Assembly: GCA_963719005.1 (NCBI GenBank)
Contig: CAVRAR010000018.1
Coordinates: 124,001-188,000, forward strand
Source of the DNA: G963675935 sp963719005
Lineage (GTDB): Bacteria; Planctomycetota; Planctomycetia; Pirellulales; Thermoguttaceae
DNA length: 64,000 nucleotides
Direction: 5' to 3'
The notes beneath the pieces are model-generated. The model was given only the letters and a program-made list of their open reading frames with translations. It was not told where the DNA came from and did no database searches. Shown piece after piece: positions 54,024 through 63,235 of the stretch (positions are counted from its first letter, which is position 1; each line of letters opens with the position of its first letter). A program made the position numbers and the translations under genes.

Positions 54024-55380
54024 AGCAGATCCCGGGACATTTCCCACGCTTACTTTTTCCTAATCACCCCGCCGTTATGCTGCACGATCCGAGCCATTAC
54101 GAACTGCCGCCGATTGCGGAGGAAATCCGACTGTCGCAAAAGGATGAAGACATTCTCCGCCGTTTGGCGGGCGAGGTTGCCGCAATCGCCGCATTGCCGG
54201 TCCATAAAGAAAAGGCCAAGCTATGGCAGAAACTGAACGACCGGCAGTCAGAACGCCCGATGGTCTGGATCAATGAAATTTGCTGGCACGAAATGAACGT
54301 TGGCGGCGAACTGACGTTGACGGCCGAGCATCCTTGGGCGCACGATCAGGAACGCGACCTGCGACGGACGCTCTATCAGTGGCGACACATGCCGGGCGAC
54401 ATGATCGTGAGCGATTATTTGGCCTGCCCGCTGGCTGTCCATAGCACCGATTTCGGGATTATCGAGGACGTGGATATCGTGAAGAGCGACCCGTCGAACG
54501 ACGTGGTCTCTCGGCACTTCAATATCCAGATTCGCGATTTCGCCGATCTAGAAAAGATCAAAATGCCGATCGTTACGCATAACGAGGCGGCGACGCATTT
54601 TCGCTACGAGGCGATGTCCGACGTTTATCGCGGCATAATGCCGGTGAAAAAAGTCGGGCAAACGCACATCTGGTTCGCACCCTGGGATTACCTGATTCGC
54701 TGGTGGGGCATTCAGGAAGCAATGATCGATTTGATTGAACGGCCGGAGTTGGTCTGCGCCGGCGTCGAGCGGATGGTCGATGCCTGGATGATCGAATTGG
54801 ACCAGTTTGTCGAGCAGAACCTGCTGTCGTTGGATTGCGACAACACGCGAATCGGCTCGGGCGGATACGGCTACACCAGCCGGTTGCCCGGCGAGCCGTT
54901 CGATCCGCGCAAGTCAAGCCGCACAACATGTGGGGCTGCTCGAACGCCCAGATATTCTCGGAGGTCTCGCCGCGGATGCACTGGGAGTTCGCCTTGAAGC
55001 ACGACTTGCGCTGGCTGGAACGTTGGGGCATGACGTATTACGGTTGCTGCGAGCCGCTGGACGGGAAGATCGACCTGCTGCGGCGGATTCCCAATCTCCG
55101 TAAGATTTCGGTCAGTCCGTGGTGCAACACCCAACGAGCAATCCAGCAGATCGGCGGTGATTACGTAATCAGCCGCAAGCCCAGCCCGGCGATTGTTGCC
55201 GAGGACGATTGGCATCCCGAGCGTGCCCGGCAAGACCTCTGCGATTTCCTCAAAGAGACCCGCGGCCGCTGCCACATCGAGTTGATTATGAAGGACATCT
55301 CGACGGTTCGCTATCGGCCGCGGCGGCTGTGGGAGTGGGCCGCCATTGCCAGCGAAGTAGCCGAGGAGTTCGCGGCATAA
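54020..55380 (+). CDS. URO-D/corrinoid methyltransferase-type protein; frameshift
   Basis: About 453 residues with a break near 54905-54920. First part: MKQIPGHFPRLLFPNHPAVM, PMVWINEICWHEMNVGGELT, HIWFAPWDYLIRWWGIQEAM. Second part: KPHNMWGCSNAQIFSEVSPR, YYGCCEPLDGKIDLLRRIPN, LRKISVSPWCN, DYVISRKPSPAIVAEDDWHP. The fold is that of uroporphyrinogen decarboxylase relatives that include corrinoid-dependent methyltransferases (MtaA/CmuA-like). The GCCEPLDG stretch carries a possible zinc/substrate Cys. The ATG overlaps the fucosidase stop, so it is cotranscribed with the glycosidases. Confidence 0.75.
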
Positions 55381-55412
55381 GTCCCCCATCCTCCGCCATC
55401 GGAGTCATAGTG

Positions 55413-55607
55413 ATGCAATCGCCCTGCCTCTTCAGCTACCTCGAATACACCGGTAAGGATTTCGACGCCGATTGCGGGAAGATGGCTGCCGATCCCGAGA
55501 CGCAGCGCTGGCGGAAGGAAACCGACCCCTGCCAGCAACCGCTCTCCGACGCCGCCGTCAATAGCAAAATCTGGTCCGACGCTGAGGAGGTTTGCCACTT
55601 GAAATGA
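55413..55607 (+). pseudogene. L-rhamnose mutarotase remnant (C-terminal half)
   Basis: 64 codons ending EEVCHLK. The stretch PCLFSYLEYTGKDFDADCGK, MAADPETQRW, PCQQPLSDAAVNSKIWSDAE matches the C-terminal half of the L-rhamnose mutarotase family (RhaM/DUF718). In the intact protein this follows a strand-helix with the catalytic His and Tyr. The N-terminal half is absent: the preceding gene stops at 55380. The stop overlaps the ATG of the next gene. Confidence 0.7.
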
Positions 55608-56647
55608 CCTCACGCGAACGAGTCCTTGCCGCCTTTGCCCATGTCGAGCCGGACCGTGTGCCGCGCTGGTGCGGCGCGTCGCCGGAGTTTCTCGCCAAGG
55701 CGCGATGGCAATTGCACCGGCCGGACGACGAGAGTTTTTTCGTCCGCATCGGCGACGATTTCCGCCGCGTCTTTGCCTGGTACATTGGCCCGGAATGTCC
55801 GCCGAACCGCACATTCTTCGGCATTGAACGCGCTGGATACGGCTACGGCCAGCCGCTCAGCCACCCGTTGGCCAACGCCACGCTCCAACAAATCCACGAT
55901 TACCAGTGGCCCGACCCGAACTGGCAGGACGTTTCGCACATCCGCGCCAACGCGCTTGCTTGGAACCGACAGTACGCCATCCTCGGCGGCGATTGGTCGC
56001 CGTTCTGGCACGACGCGATCGACCTGCTCGGCATGGAGAACCTCTGCCTCAAGATGTACGATGAGCCGGAGCTTGCGGACGCACTTCTCCAACATTTGGT
56101 GGACTACTACGCCGCGGTCAGCCAACGCATATTCGACGCTGCTGCCGACGCGCTCGACGTCTTCTTCATCGGCAACGATTTCGGCGGCCAGACCGGCCCG
56201 CTGCTTAGCCCCGTGCAGTTCGACCGCTTCATCCTCCGGCATCTGAAACGGCTGATCGACCTCGGCCACGCTTACAAACTGAAGGTGCAGTTGCATTGCT
56301 GCGGCGGTTTCGAGCCGTTGATTCCGTCGATGATCGAGGCAGGTCTCGATGGCCTGCACGCAATCCAGCCGTGCTGCGGCGGCATGGACCTTGGGAGGCT
56401 AAAGGCGAACTACGGCCGCAAGATTCTCTTCAACGGCGCGATTGATTCGCATCATGTGCTGATCGAGGGGTCGCCGGAGACGGTGCGGCAGCGCACGCGA
56501 GAAGTGCTGGCGATCATGGCACCCGGCGGTGGCTATATCGCCGGTGCGAGCCACGACTACATTCTCGAAGAGACGCCGGTGGAGAACGTCGTGGCGATGT
56601 TTGATGCGGTGACGGAATTCGGCGTGTATGAACAACGAGGAACGTAA
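55604..56647 (+). CDS. URO-D-family (corrinoid methyltransferase-like) protein
   Basis: 347 residues from MTSRERVLAAFAHVEPDRVP (AGGAGG at 55585-55590 favours this ATG over an in-frame TTG at 55592). Uroporphyrinogen decarboxylase-like barrel: VPRWCGASPEF, LDVFFIGNDFGGQTGPLLSP, VQLHCCGGFEPLIPSMIEAG, LDGLHAIQPCCGGMDLGRLK, ILFNGAIDSHHVL, MAPGGGYIAGASHDYILEET. The HCCG segment matches the His/Cys zinc site of MtaA/CmuA-type methyl transfer proteins, so methyl-group handling is more likely than heme synthesis. It lies in a rhamnose/fucose degradation operon. Confidence 0.85.
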   Translation: MTSRERVLAAFAHVEPDRVPRWCGASPEFLAKARWQLHRPDDESFFVRIGDDFRRVFAWYIGPECPPNRTFFGIERAGYGYGQPLSHPLANATLQQIHDYQWPDPNWQDVSHIRANALAWNRQYAILGGDWSPFWHDAIDLLGMENLCLKMYDEPELADALLQHLVDYYAAVSQRIFDAAADALDVFFIGNDFGGQTGPLLSPVQFDRFILRHLKRLIDLGHAYKLKVQLHCCGGFEPLIPSMIEAGLDGLHAIQPCCGGMDLGRLKANYGRKILFNGAIDSHHVLIEGSPETVRQRTREVLAIMAPGGGYIAGASHDYILEETPVENVVAMFDAVTEFGVYEQRGT

Positions 56648-56713
56648 GTAGCCGAGACCTACTCCTGAAACTTGAAAATGAACCAACGTCCGCACAACCA
56701 AGGAACACGAGCA

Positions 56714-56788
56714 TGAATGAAGTCACATCCCTTACCCTTACGGCCCTGCTGCTGGCTCCGCTGGCTACGGTGCATGCAGCCGACTAAT
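56714..56788 (+). pseudogene. Signal-peptide remnant of a lost secreted protein
   Basis: A 24-codon frame, MNEVTSLTLTALLLAPLA followed by TVHAAD and a stop. It is a complete signal peptide with AxA cleavage site and nothing after it. The rest of the gene seems to have been deleted or shifted out of frame. Confidence 0.6.
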
Positions 56789-57151
56789 CGCTTCAGCGTC
56801 GAACTGGCATCCCATCAACTCATCCCTATTCCGAGATGTGTCAGAATTTCACCGCTTTCTTGGCAAGCCGTCTGGTGTGCCATTGAACGGTATCGGCGAG
56901 CAATTTGGGACAGAAGCAGGATCGACCGGTAAAGACATATCGTCGGGTGCCTCATCAAAGCAACAATTATTGTCGATCTAAACCACCTTGCAAAGCCTAC
57001 TGCGGCAAGCTGTCGGAAGTGCTGATCGAGGACCAGCAGGTTGTCAAGTTCCTGGGATGCTACATCGGAGAATACGTTGCGTGTAGGCGCACGTGTTTTC
57101 AAGTGGTTTGCCCCCGTGGGCGGTTACTCTTATAGAGAAAGAAACCATTGT
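56789..57151. other. Debris between the signal-peptide remnant and the GH2 gene
   Basis: No intact gene. A plus-strand stretch at about 57000-57060 (KAYCGKLSEVLIEDQQVVKF) looks protein-like but I cannot assign it. The region probably contains remnants of deleted genes. Confidence 0.4.
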
Positions 57152-60022
57152 ATGTCTTGGAGAATAGAGTGGTTGCGATTCACCTGGAGCATTTGCTTAG
57201 GCAGTCTCCTCGTGGCCGCTGAGCAGCACGTCTGCGCGGGGCAGGGAGAGTCGATGCCTCGATGCACGCTCGCGCCCGTGCGGGTGAATCCGGTGTTGCT
57301 CCACCCTCAGGAGCGACGGATCAGCTTGGCCGGCCAGTGGAGCTTTCGCCTTGATCCCCAGGATCAGGGCGTCAAGGAGCAATGGTTCGACGACCGGGGC
57401 ACTTTGGCTGACAAGATTGGAGTGCCTGGCTGCTGGCAGGGGCAGGGCTTTGGGGGCAACGGTAAGGACCAATTGTTCGAGGACCGCGGGCCGGTACGGG
57501 CCTTTCGGGCAACTTACACGGGCACGGGCTGGTATGGCAGGCATTTCCACGCTCCTGCGGAGTGGAAACGGAATCGTATCTGGCTGAACTTCGGTGGAGT
57601 GCATCCGAGCGCGGAGGGCTGGCTCAACGGCGTTAAACTGGGCGAGAATAATCTGCCCTTCGTGCCGTTCGGTTTCGAGGTGACCGACGTCCTGCGCTTC
57701 GACAGGGAGAACTGGCTGACGGTGCGGGTGCATGAGAAGGATCGTGACCTGGGTCTCTTGTACAATTGGCAGGGCAATTGGTCGGGTTTATATCGGAGCG
57801 TCGAACTCACGGCAACCGGCCGCCAGTTCATCGAGGATTTCCGGGCGAATCCCGACCCGGATCGGCAAGTTTTGCGATTGAGAGTCCGGATCGGTGGCTT
57901 CGAGCGGTCCGACAAGTCGCTGATCCTGCGGCTCTCGGCACAGGCCCTTGGTGGATCTGGGGCCTCGGTGTATGGGGAAATGCCAGTCACGTCAGACATT
58001 GTAGAATACAATCTGGCTGTGCCTTCCCCGCGTCTATGGAGTCCGGAGAAGCCCCAACTGTATCGCGTGGATGGCGTGCTCTCGGACGGCAAGTCCACCT
58101 GGGATGCCCTGAGCGAACGGGTGGGGTTCGTCAAACTTGCAACCGAGGGCAAACACTTTCTCATCAACGGTGCCCCCTATTACCTGCGCGGCCACGGCGA
58201 CTTTTGCGACAGTCCCGAAACGGGTTCACCAGACACCGACCGAGCGCGCTGGCTCAAGAAATTGACGGCATTGCGCAAGTACGGCTACAACTACGTTCGC
58301 TGTAACTCCTATGTGTATAATCCGGAGTATTTTGACGCCGCGGACGAAGCCGGCGTGCTCGTACAAAGCGAAATGGGCACGCTGTGCGCCTATATCGGAG
58401 CACGCCCGGACACGCCTGAGAACCGGGAAGCTCTCGACAAACAGTGGAATCTGATCGTCATGCGGGATGTGAATCATCCGTCGGCGGGTCTCTACTCTAT
58501 GAGCAACGAACTCAATTACCCAACGTCTTTGCCGGCGTATGCCGAGAGAGCCTGGCAGTGCTACCGCACCACCAAAGCGATCAAGCCCGGCGCGCTAGTC
58601 GTCTGGACCGCCGGCGGCTGGAACGAGGATTTGCCGGGGGACTTTGTCGACGCGGAGGCAGAGTACGACGCCAAGTGCTCCCGGCCTCTGATCCAACACG
58701 AGTGGCGGTGGTGGAGTTCATACCCCGACGTGCGAATCATGCGCAAGTATTCGGGGGCGGTCCGACCCTATGCGGCGGAGATTGCGCAGGAAGCGGCTTC
58801 CCGACAGGGACTTGCCCATCTCCTGCCGCAGTTCGCCGCAAACAGTCAACGATTGCAGTTTCTCGAGGCCAAAGCCAAAATGGAAATGCGTCGTCGCGAT
58901 TTTCCTCGCCTGGCCGGCATTTCCCAATACAGCGCCGCGGATTTGAACCCCTCGCCGCAGGGCATACTCGATGAATTCTATGATCGCAAGTACATCGACG
59001 GCGCCACTTGGCTGCAAACGAACGGGGACACCGTCATCCTGTCGAGTCTTCAGTTCGATGACCGTGCGCTGAGCGTCGGCAGCACGCTGCAGTGTCGATT
59101 TTTCGTCTCGGATTTCTCCCATCCGGCGATGACTGTTCCGAAAGTCACTTGGCGACTGGTTACTGGCGATGAAACACTTGCCTCGGGGCAGCGCAGCTAC
59201 GCGCATCGACCGTATTGTACGTGCCCGGCAGGTGTACTGGAGATCGCTGTCCCTGCGGTTTCCCATGCCCGGGCGGCAAGATTGGAAGCATCGCTGCGGG
59301 AAGGCAATCGTACGGTGACGAACTCCTGGAACGTGTGGCTCTTTCCCGCCAAAGCGCCGTTGCCACCGATGCTTCGCTATGACAAGTCGCAGCGCACCTG
59401 GTTGAAGGATTGGGCCGAGATTCCGCGGGCTTCCCCGGAGGAAGTTGACCGCGGACGGCATGGTGGTCGAAATGTGGTGGTATTGACGGAACGACTGGAT
59501 AAGCGTCTCGTGGCGTTCATGCGTGGGGGCGGCCGAGTGATACTGGCTCCCCCGAGTGGGCTCGTTCGCACTCATGGCCCGATGCTCGGCTCAATGAGTT
59601 ACTTCTTTACCCCGCCGGCCAATTTTCAGCCTTATGAAGACGGGCAGAACGGTACGATCATCGCTGATCACCCTGCGTTCGGTGATTTTCCACACGAAGG
59701 ATTTGCCGATCTCCAATTCTTTCGTCTCATGGAGAAATCGCCGCCCCTGGATTTGGAGCGATTGGACCTTGCCCAGGGTGATCCCGTGATTCGCGTGATC
59801 CATCGATATCCCGTGTGCCGTCCATTAGCATATCTGCTGGAACGGTCGGTGGGCAAGGGTGGGTTGATCATTAGCTCGCTAGATCTCAATCCGTCGTGGC
59901 CCGAAGCACGCTATTTGTTGACGCAGTTCTGCATGTATGCGGGTAGCAAACGGTTCCACCCGACCATTGAACTGTCGGACACTGCCCTGCAGCATATTAT
60001 GAAGTACACCACCGTTCCTTAA
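57152..60022 (+). CDS. Secreted GH2-family glycosidase (beta-galactosidase-like)
   Basis: 956 residues from MSWRIEWLRFTWSICLGSLL. Sugar-binding jelly-roll (ISLAGQWSFRLDPQDQGVKE, VPGCWQGQGFGGNG, WLNFGGVHPSAEGWLNGVKL), an Ig-like domain (LIENF-like FIEDFRANPDPDRQVLRLRV), then the barrel with ERVGFVKLATEGKHFLINGA, PYYLRGHGDFCDSPETG, general acid N-E in LYSMSNELNYPTSLPAY, nucleophile E in RPLIQHEWRWWSSYPD. C-terminal domains are unassigned. Gene intact. Likely acts on beta-linked galactose or another hexose or uronic acid in the same polysaccharide. Confidence 0.88.
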   Translation: MSWRIEWLRFTWSICLGSLLVAAEQHVCAGQGESMPRCTLAPVRVNPVLLHPQERRISLAGQWSFRLDPQDQGVKEQWFDDRGTLADKIGVPGCWQGQGFGGNGKDQLFEDRGPVRAFRATYTGTGWYGRHFHAPAEWKRNRIWLNFGGVHPSAEGWLNGVKLGENNLPFVPFGFEVTDVLRFDRENWLTVRVHEKDRDLGLLYNWQGNWSGLYRSVELTATGRQFIEDFRANPDPDRQVLRLRVRIGGFERSDKSLILRLSAQALGGSGASVYGEMPVTSDIVEYNLAVPSPRLWSPEKPQLYRVDGVLSDGKSTWDALSERVGFVKLATEGKHFLINGAPYYLRGHGDFCDSPETGSPDTDRARWLKKLTALRKYGYNYVRCNSYVYNPEYFDAADEAGVLVQSEMGTLCAYIGARPDTPENREALDKQWNLIVMRDVNHPSAGLYSMSNELNYPTSLPAYAERAWQCYRTTKAIKPGALVVWTAGGWNEDLPGDFVDAEAEYDAKCSRPLIQHEWRWWSSYPDVRIMRKYSGAVRPYAAEIAQEAASRQGLAHLLPQFAANSQRLQFLEAKAKMEMRRRDFPRLAGISQYSAADLNPSPQGILDEFYDRKYIDGATWLQTNGDTVILSSLQFDDRALSVGSTLQCRFFVSDFSHPAMTVPKVTWRLVTGDETLASGQRSYAHRPYCTCPAGVLEIAVPAVSHARAARLEASLREGNRTVTNSWNVWLFPAKAPLPPMLRYDKSQRTWLKDWAEIPRASPEEVDRGRHGGRNVVVLTERLDKRLVAFMRGGGRVILAPPSGLVRTHGPMLGSMSYFFTPPANFQPYEDGQNGTIIADHPAFGDFPHEGFADLQFFRLMEKSPPLDLERLDLAQGDPVIRVIHRYPVCRPLAYLLERSVGKGGLIISSLDLNPSWPEARYLLTQFCMYAGSKRFHPTIELSDTALQHIMKYTTVP

Positions 60023-60042
60023 GAGGAAAGAAAGAGACCCTC

Positions 60043-60150
60043 ATGAAACCGGCGGCCTAACTGGGGAACATCCACATCTCGTGCCTTGCACTCGCCGTAT
60101 TGATGCTGCTCGGCTTGGCCAGCCAGACCCGGGTTAAAGAAGGTCCCTGA
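60043..60150 (+). pseudogene. Signal-peptide remnant with in-frame stop
   Basis: ATG at 60043 after AGAGGAAAGAAAGAG; reads MKPAA, stop, then GNIHISCLALAVLMLLGLAS and a second stop at 60148. The hydrophobic core shows it began a secreted protein, now lost, directly after the GH2 gene. Confidence 0.5.
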
Positions 60151-60423
60151 TACTTCACCTTTTCACGCCCTTTTCACGCCCCCCTTTTCATACTCCAAGA
60201 GTCAGTGTTTCAACGGCCGTGTCTCCGTCCCGTCTGCAAAATTCTGGGCAAGGTGGCCTCGGCAGTTGCCTGGTGTCTTGACACCCGCAGTCGCCGGTTG
60301 TTTGCAGGATTCCCCGCGTTCTTGATTCCAGAGCAAAGATCGGCAAAAATGCAGCGAAGCCCTGGAAAACACGGCATTTCCTGCAATTTCGGGTCGATGT
60401 GCCAGATTTCCCGGGGAAACTTT

Positions 60424-60455
60424 CAAGAACATGGCTTCCCCAAGCCATGTTCTTG
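60424..60455. repeat. Perfect 14-bp inverted repeat (hairpin)
   Basis: CAAGAACATGGCTT and AAGCCATGTTCTTG separated by CCCC. No T run follows on either strand, so a recombination or replication site is as likely as a terminator. Confidence 0.7.
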
Positions 60456-60513
60456 ATGGAATTCACTTCCGCAATGCCGGGAGAGCAAACGGAAGAGCGC
60501 CCGCCCGAGGGAA

Positions 60514-60876
60514 GTGCATGATTCCACGGGCAGGCGCTACCGGCAGCCTCTTCATTCCCAGGTCTGTGTTCCCAATCCGGAAAGCATTCGGACCATTGCG
60601 GCCGAAATCAGCAGGCGCAGGTTGGGATTCATCGCCAATCCCGACGATGCGTTCTTCCAGCGGGCTTACGATGGCGGAGAGGGGAGGTCGCACGGTGGCG
60701 AACCTCGCAGCGCGGGACGAAAGGCACCCGGCAAGGGAGGCAGTTTACCAGGGAAGGGTCAGGAAGGGGAAGCAGCCGCTACGGATGCCTGTTGGCAGTC
60801 GGGGATGAGGGCCACGGGTTTCCCGTGGTGGTTCTGGAAACACGGCCGGATGATGGCATCGGCTTCCGCCAAATAG
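60514..60876 (+). CDS. Doubtful small open frame
   Basis: 120 codons starting at the ATG at 60514. Only the section VPNPESIRTIAAEISRRRLG, FIANPDDAFFQRAYD looks protein-like; the remainder is low-complexity and overlaps the 3' end of the Replic_Relax gene on the other strand. No good ribosome site. Confidence 0.25.
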   Translation: MHDSTGRRYRQPLHSQVCVPNPESIRTIAAEISRRRLGFIANPDDAFFQRAYDGGEGRSHGGEPRSAGRKAPGKGGSLPGKGQEGEAAATDACWQSGMRATGFPWWFWKHGRMMASASAK

Positions 60877-61622
60877 TCGTCGAGGTGAACGGCGTAGAAG
60901 AGCGAGCGATGCGGATTGCGGACGGCATGGTGAGATGCGAGTGACAGGATCGAACGCAGCCGCCCCGCACAGCGGGTCGTGACGACAAGGACACGGAAGC
61001 GGTGAGGATAGCTGCGGTCTTGAAAGAGGTTGTAGAGATGCACCTTCCGCTGCCATGATTCGGTATCCTTATCGGATCGGACCCGCTCCGTGCCGTTATC
61101 CAGTTCGACGAGGAAGTTGAACTGGCGGCCATCGGGCGTGTGGAGTTCAAAGGCAGCGTCGGGCCAGAGCGTTCCCTCGTCGATGCGCAGCCGCAGGGTA
61201 TTCTCGCGGTAGAAGTGTACGATGCGCACCTTGTGCCGATGGGCGGCGGTGACGGTGTGAACGAGGAACTCGGCAAGACCGTGCGTGTGGTGGTGATGGG
61301 CGACGGAGACCTCGGCAAAGTGCCGTTTGGTGGGAGGCAGGGCATTTGTGCCGTAGAGCACGCGAAAGCCGAGCAGGGTCGTCTTGTAGTAGTCGGGCGA
61401 TCCTCCGCGGCTGGCGGTGGCATAGGGCCACCGACGCACCCAGCCGGCAATGCGGAGTTTTTGCAGGCGGTCCTGCACGCTGCGAGGGCTGGTGAAGGGC
61501 ATGCCGGGAAACGTCCGACTGAGCTTGAGGAGCTGGAGGACGGTCAGCGGGCAGCGGTCGAGCGCCAGCAATATCTCGACATCGCGATCCGTGAGGTGTC
61601 GTTGAACGGCCGAAGTTGCCAT
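60759..61622 (-). CDS. Replication-relaxation family protein
   Basis: 287 residues from MATSAVQRHLTDRDVEILLA. N-terminal winged helix (LTVLQLLKLSRTFPGM, RSVQDRLQKLRIAGWVRRWP) followed by an alpha/beta domain (VSVAHHHHTHGLAEFLVHTV, IDEGTLWPDAAFELHTPDGR, QFNFLVELDNGTERVRSDKD, FRVLVVTTRCAGRLRSIL). This matches the Replic_Relax family linked to plasmid and integrative-element replication or relaxation. Divergent from the primase gene with 55 bp between starts. Confidence 0.8.
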   Translation of the reverse strand: MATSAVQRHLTDRDVEILLALDRCPLTVLQLLKLSRTFPGMPFTSPRSVQDRLQKLRIAGWVRRWPYATASRGGSPDYYKTTLLGFRVLYGTNALPPTKRHFAEVSVAHHHHTHGLAEFLVHTVTAAHRHKVRIVHFYRENTLRLRIDEGTLWPDAAFELHTPDGRQFNFLVELDNGTERVRSDKDTESWQRKVHLYNLFQDRSYPHRFRVLVVTTRCAGRLRSILSLASHHAVRNPHRSLFYAVHLDDYLAEADAIIRPCFQNHHGKPVALIPDCQQASVAAASPS

Positions 61623-61677
61623 GGACAACGAGCAAGGGTAGCTTAGGAGGCTGTAATCCGCTTCCTTTTTGCATTGC

Positions 61678-62925
61678 ATGGAGCGTGAAAGATCAGGCTA
61701 CGTTAACGTCGATGAATTGATGCGGCAGGTGACCTTCGAGCAGGCCGTGGCGTTCTACGGCGTACAACTTCCCGAGATTCATCGCGTCGGCAACGAAATC
61801 CGCACGCGCTGTTTTCTCAATTGCGGCCGTAGTGGAGAGACGGGCGACCGGGCGCTGGCGATCCAGGCGGAGCACCCGGCGAAGATTTGGCGCTGCCACC
61901 AATACGGCTGCGGCAAGGGTGGGAACTTGATCTCGCTATGCGACTTGCTGAAACCCGGCTCTCATGCCGACGGCAAGCCACGCGGGGACCGGTTCAAGGC
62001 GATCATCGCCGATCTGCTGGCCATGACGCGAGGGGAGCCTTCACGCTCAAGCCCCGCCACAGGCAGTCTGCCACGGTCGGAGCCTGCCCTGAAAGGCCGA
62101 TCCACATCGGAGCCTGTCTCATCACCGAAACGAAAACCACGAAATGTCCCTCTGGCCCAGTCCGACAACGAACGTGCCCGGGGACTCGTGAATCTCGACG
62201 AGAAGTTCATCGTGGATGTCGCCAACATGAACCCGAAAGCGGCGTCCTACTTCCGCAGCCGCCCCTTCCTCTCTCCCGAGGTGTCGAAGCGGTGGCGTAT
62301 GGGTTATCTTCCCCGTGACACGGGCGGCGATCATGCCGGAGGAACGATGCGGGGAAAGATCGTGTATCCGATGCTTTCGGAAGACGGCGAAGTGTTGACG
62401 TGGTTCGGCCGTGACCCGGAGTTTGAGATGAAACATCTGCAATGGGCTGCCGGCGGAAAGCTGGATCGTGAGCCCGAGAAGTTCCATTTCGTGAAGGGAT
62501 TTCACCGGGGAAAAGAGCTCTTCGGACAACATCGAATGCACGAGGAGGGGATCGGTGAGAAATTGAAGGGCATCGGACTGATCGTGGTGGAAGGCCCCAA
62601 CGATGTCATAGCGTTGGATGTGTTGGGCGTTCCCGCCGTCGGCTTGTGCTCGAATAACATTACCGTCGAACAGATCGAAAAAGTAAAACATCTGGCGTCT
62701 GCTGTGGCCGGCGGCGTGGTGACGTTGATGTTGGACTGCGACGCAGAGGGGGAAAGCGGGGCGAAACTGGCGCTCGTGGAAATCGCCCAGCATTGTACGA
62801 CGAGATTGGCATGGTCCTCGTCGATGCACGGGGGGTATTTCAAGGGTCGTCAACCGGAGTCATTGCGTCCCGATGAGTGGGAGACAATCCACGAGTTCCT
62901 GACTCGCGGAGGAGTGGAGGTGTAA
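61678..62925 (+). CDS. Toprim-domain primase-like protein of a mobile element
   Basis: 415 residues from MERERSGYVNVDELMRQVTF. N-terminal CHC2-like zinc part (EIRTRCFLNCGRSGETGDRA, KIWRCHQYGCGKGGNLISLC). A linker (about 115-165), a DnaG-type catalytic N-domain (PFLSPEVSKRWRMGYLPRD, KIVYPMLSEDGEVLTWFGRD), and a toprim domain (GLIVVEGPNDVIALDVLGVP, GVVTLMLDCDAEGESGAKLA). Makes primers for element replication, by family. The frame is intact. Confidence 0.88.
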   Translation: MERERSGYVNVDELMRQVTFEQAVAFYGVQLPEIHRVGNEIRTRCFLNCGRSGETGDRALAIQAEHPAKIWRCHQYGCGKGGNLISLCDLLKPGSHADGKPRGDRFKAIIADLLAMTRGEPSRSSPATGSLPRSEPALKGRSTSEPVSSPKRKPRNVPLAQSDNERARGLVNLDEKFIVDVANMNPKAASYFRSRPFLSPEVSKRWRMGYLPRDTGGDHAGGTMRGKIVYPMLSEDGEVLTWFGRDPEFEMKHLQWAAGGKLDREPEKFHFVKGFHRGKELFGQHRMHEEGIGEKLKGIGLIVVEGPNDVIALDVLGVPAVGLCSNNITVEQIEKVKHLASAVAGGVVTLMLDCDAEGESGAKLALVEIAQHCTTRLAWSSSMHGGYFKGRQPESLRPDEWETIHEFLTRGGVEV

Positions 62926-63010
62926 TGAGGAGTCAGAATCGCCCGCACCGATCGGGCGGGAGGTGTCCGCTCCGCGGCCGCTCCCGGCGTGGGCCGGGCA
63001 ACGTGCGGGA

Positions 63011-63123
63011 CGCACTCGCGCAAGGCCGCGAGCCCCCGCACATTGCCCGCCAAAGATCGGCGAAGGATGAGCCGTCGGGCAGGTGCTAGTGCGGGGGCTC
63101 GCGGGCGAAGCCTCGCGAGTGCG
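63011..63123. repeat. Long GC-rich inverted repeat
   Basis: Left arm begins CGCACTCGCG and ends CGCGAGCCCCCGCAC (63011-63041). Right arm begins GTGCGGGGGCTCGCG and ends CTCGCGAGTGCG (63089-63123). The arms match apart from a few bases and are separated by 47 nt. Confidence 0.75.
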
Positions 63124-63235
63124 GTCCCCTCATAGAGGCGTCTGTCTGTCTTCCGCGAGCCATTTTTGCGTCGGCTCCGTCCGCGCATGGCTTCGCGGAA
63201 GACCTCGGGGTGCAACGCGGGATTTCGACAGAGGC

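Larger units (their letters stand above)
60023..60513. other. Junction region between sugar cluster and replication genes
   Basis: Contains a remnant signal-peptide gene (60043-60150), a copy of TTTCCCGGGGAAA (60407-60419) and a strong palindrome (60424-60455). No intact gene. The right edge of the sugar cluster appears to lie near 60150. Confidence 0.5.
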
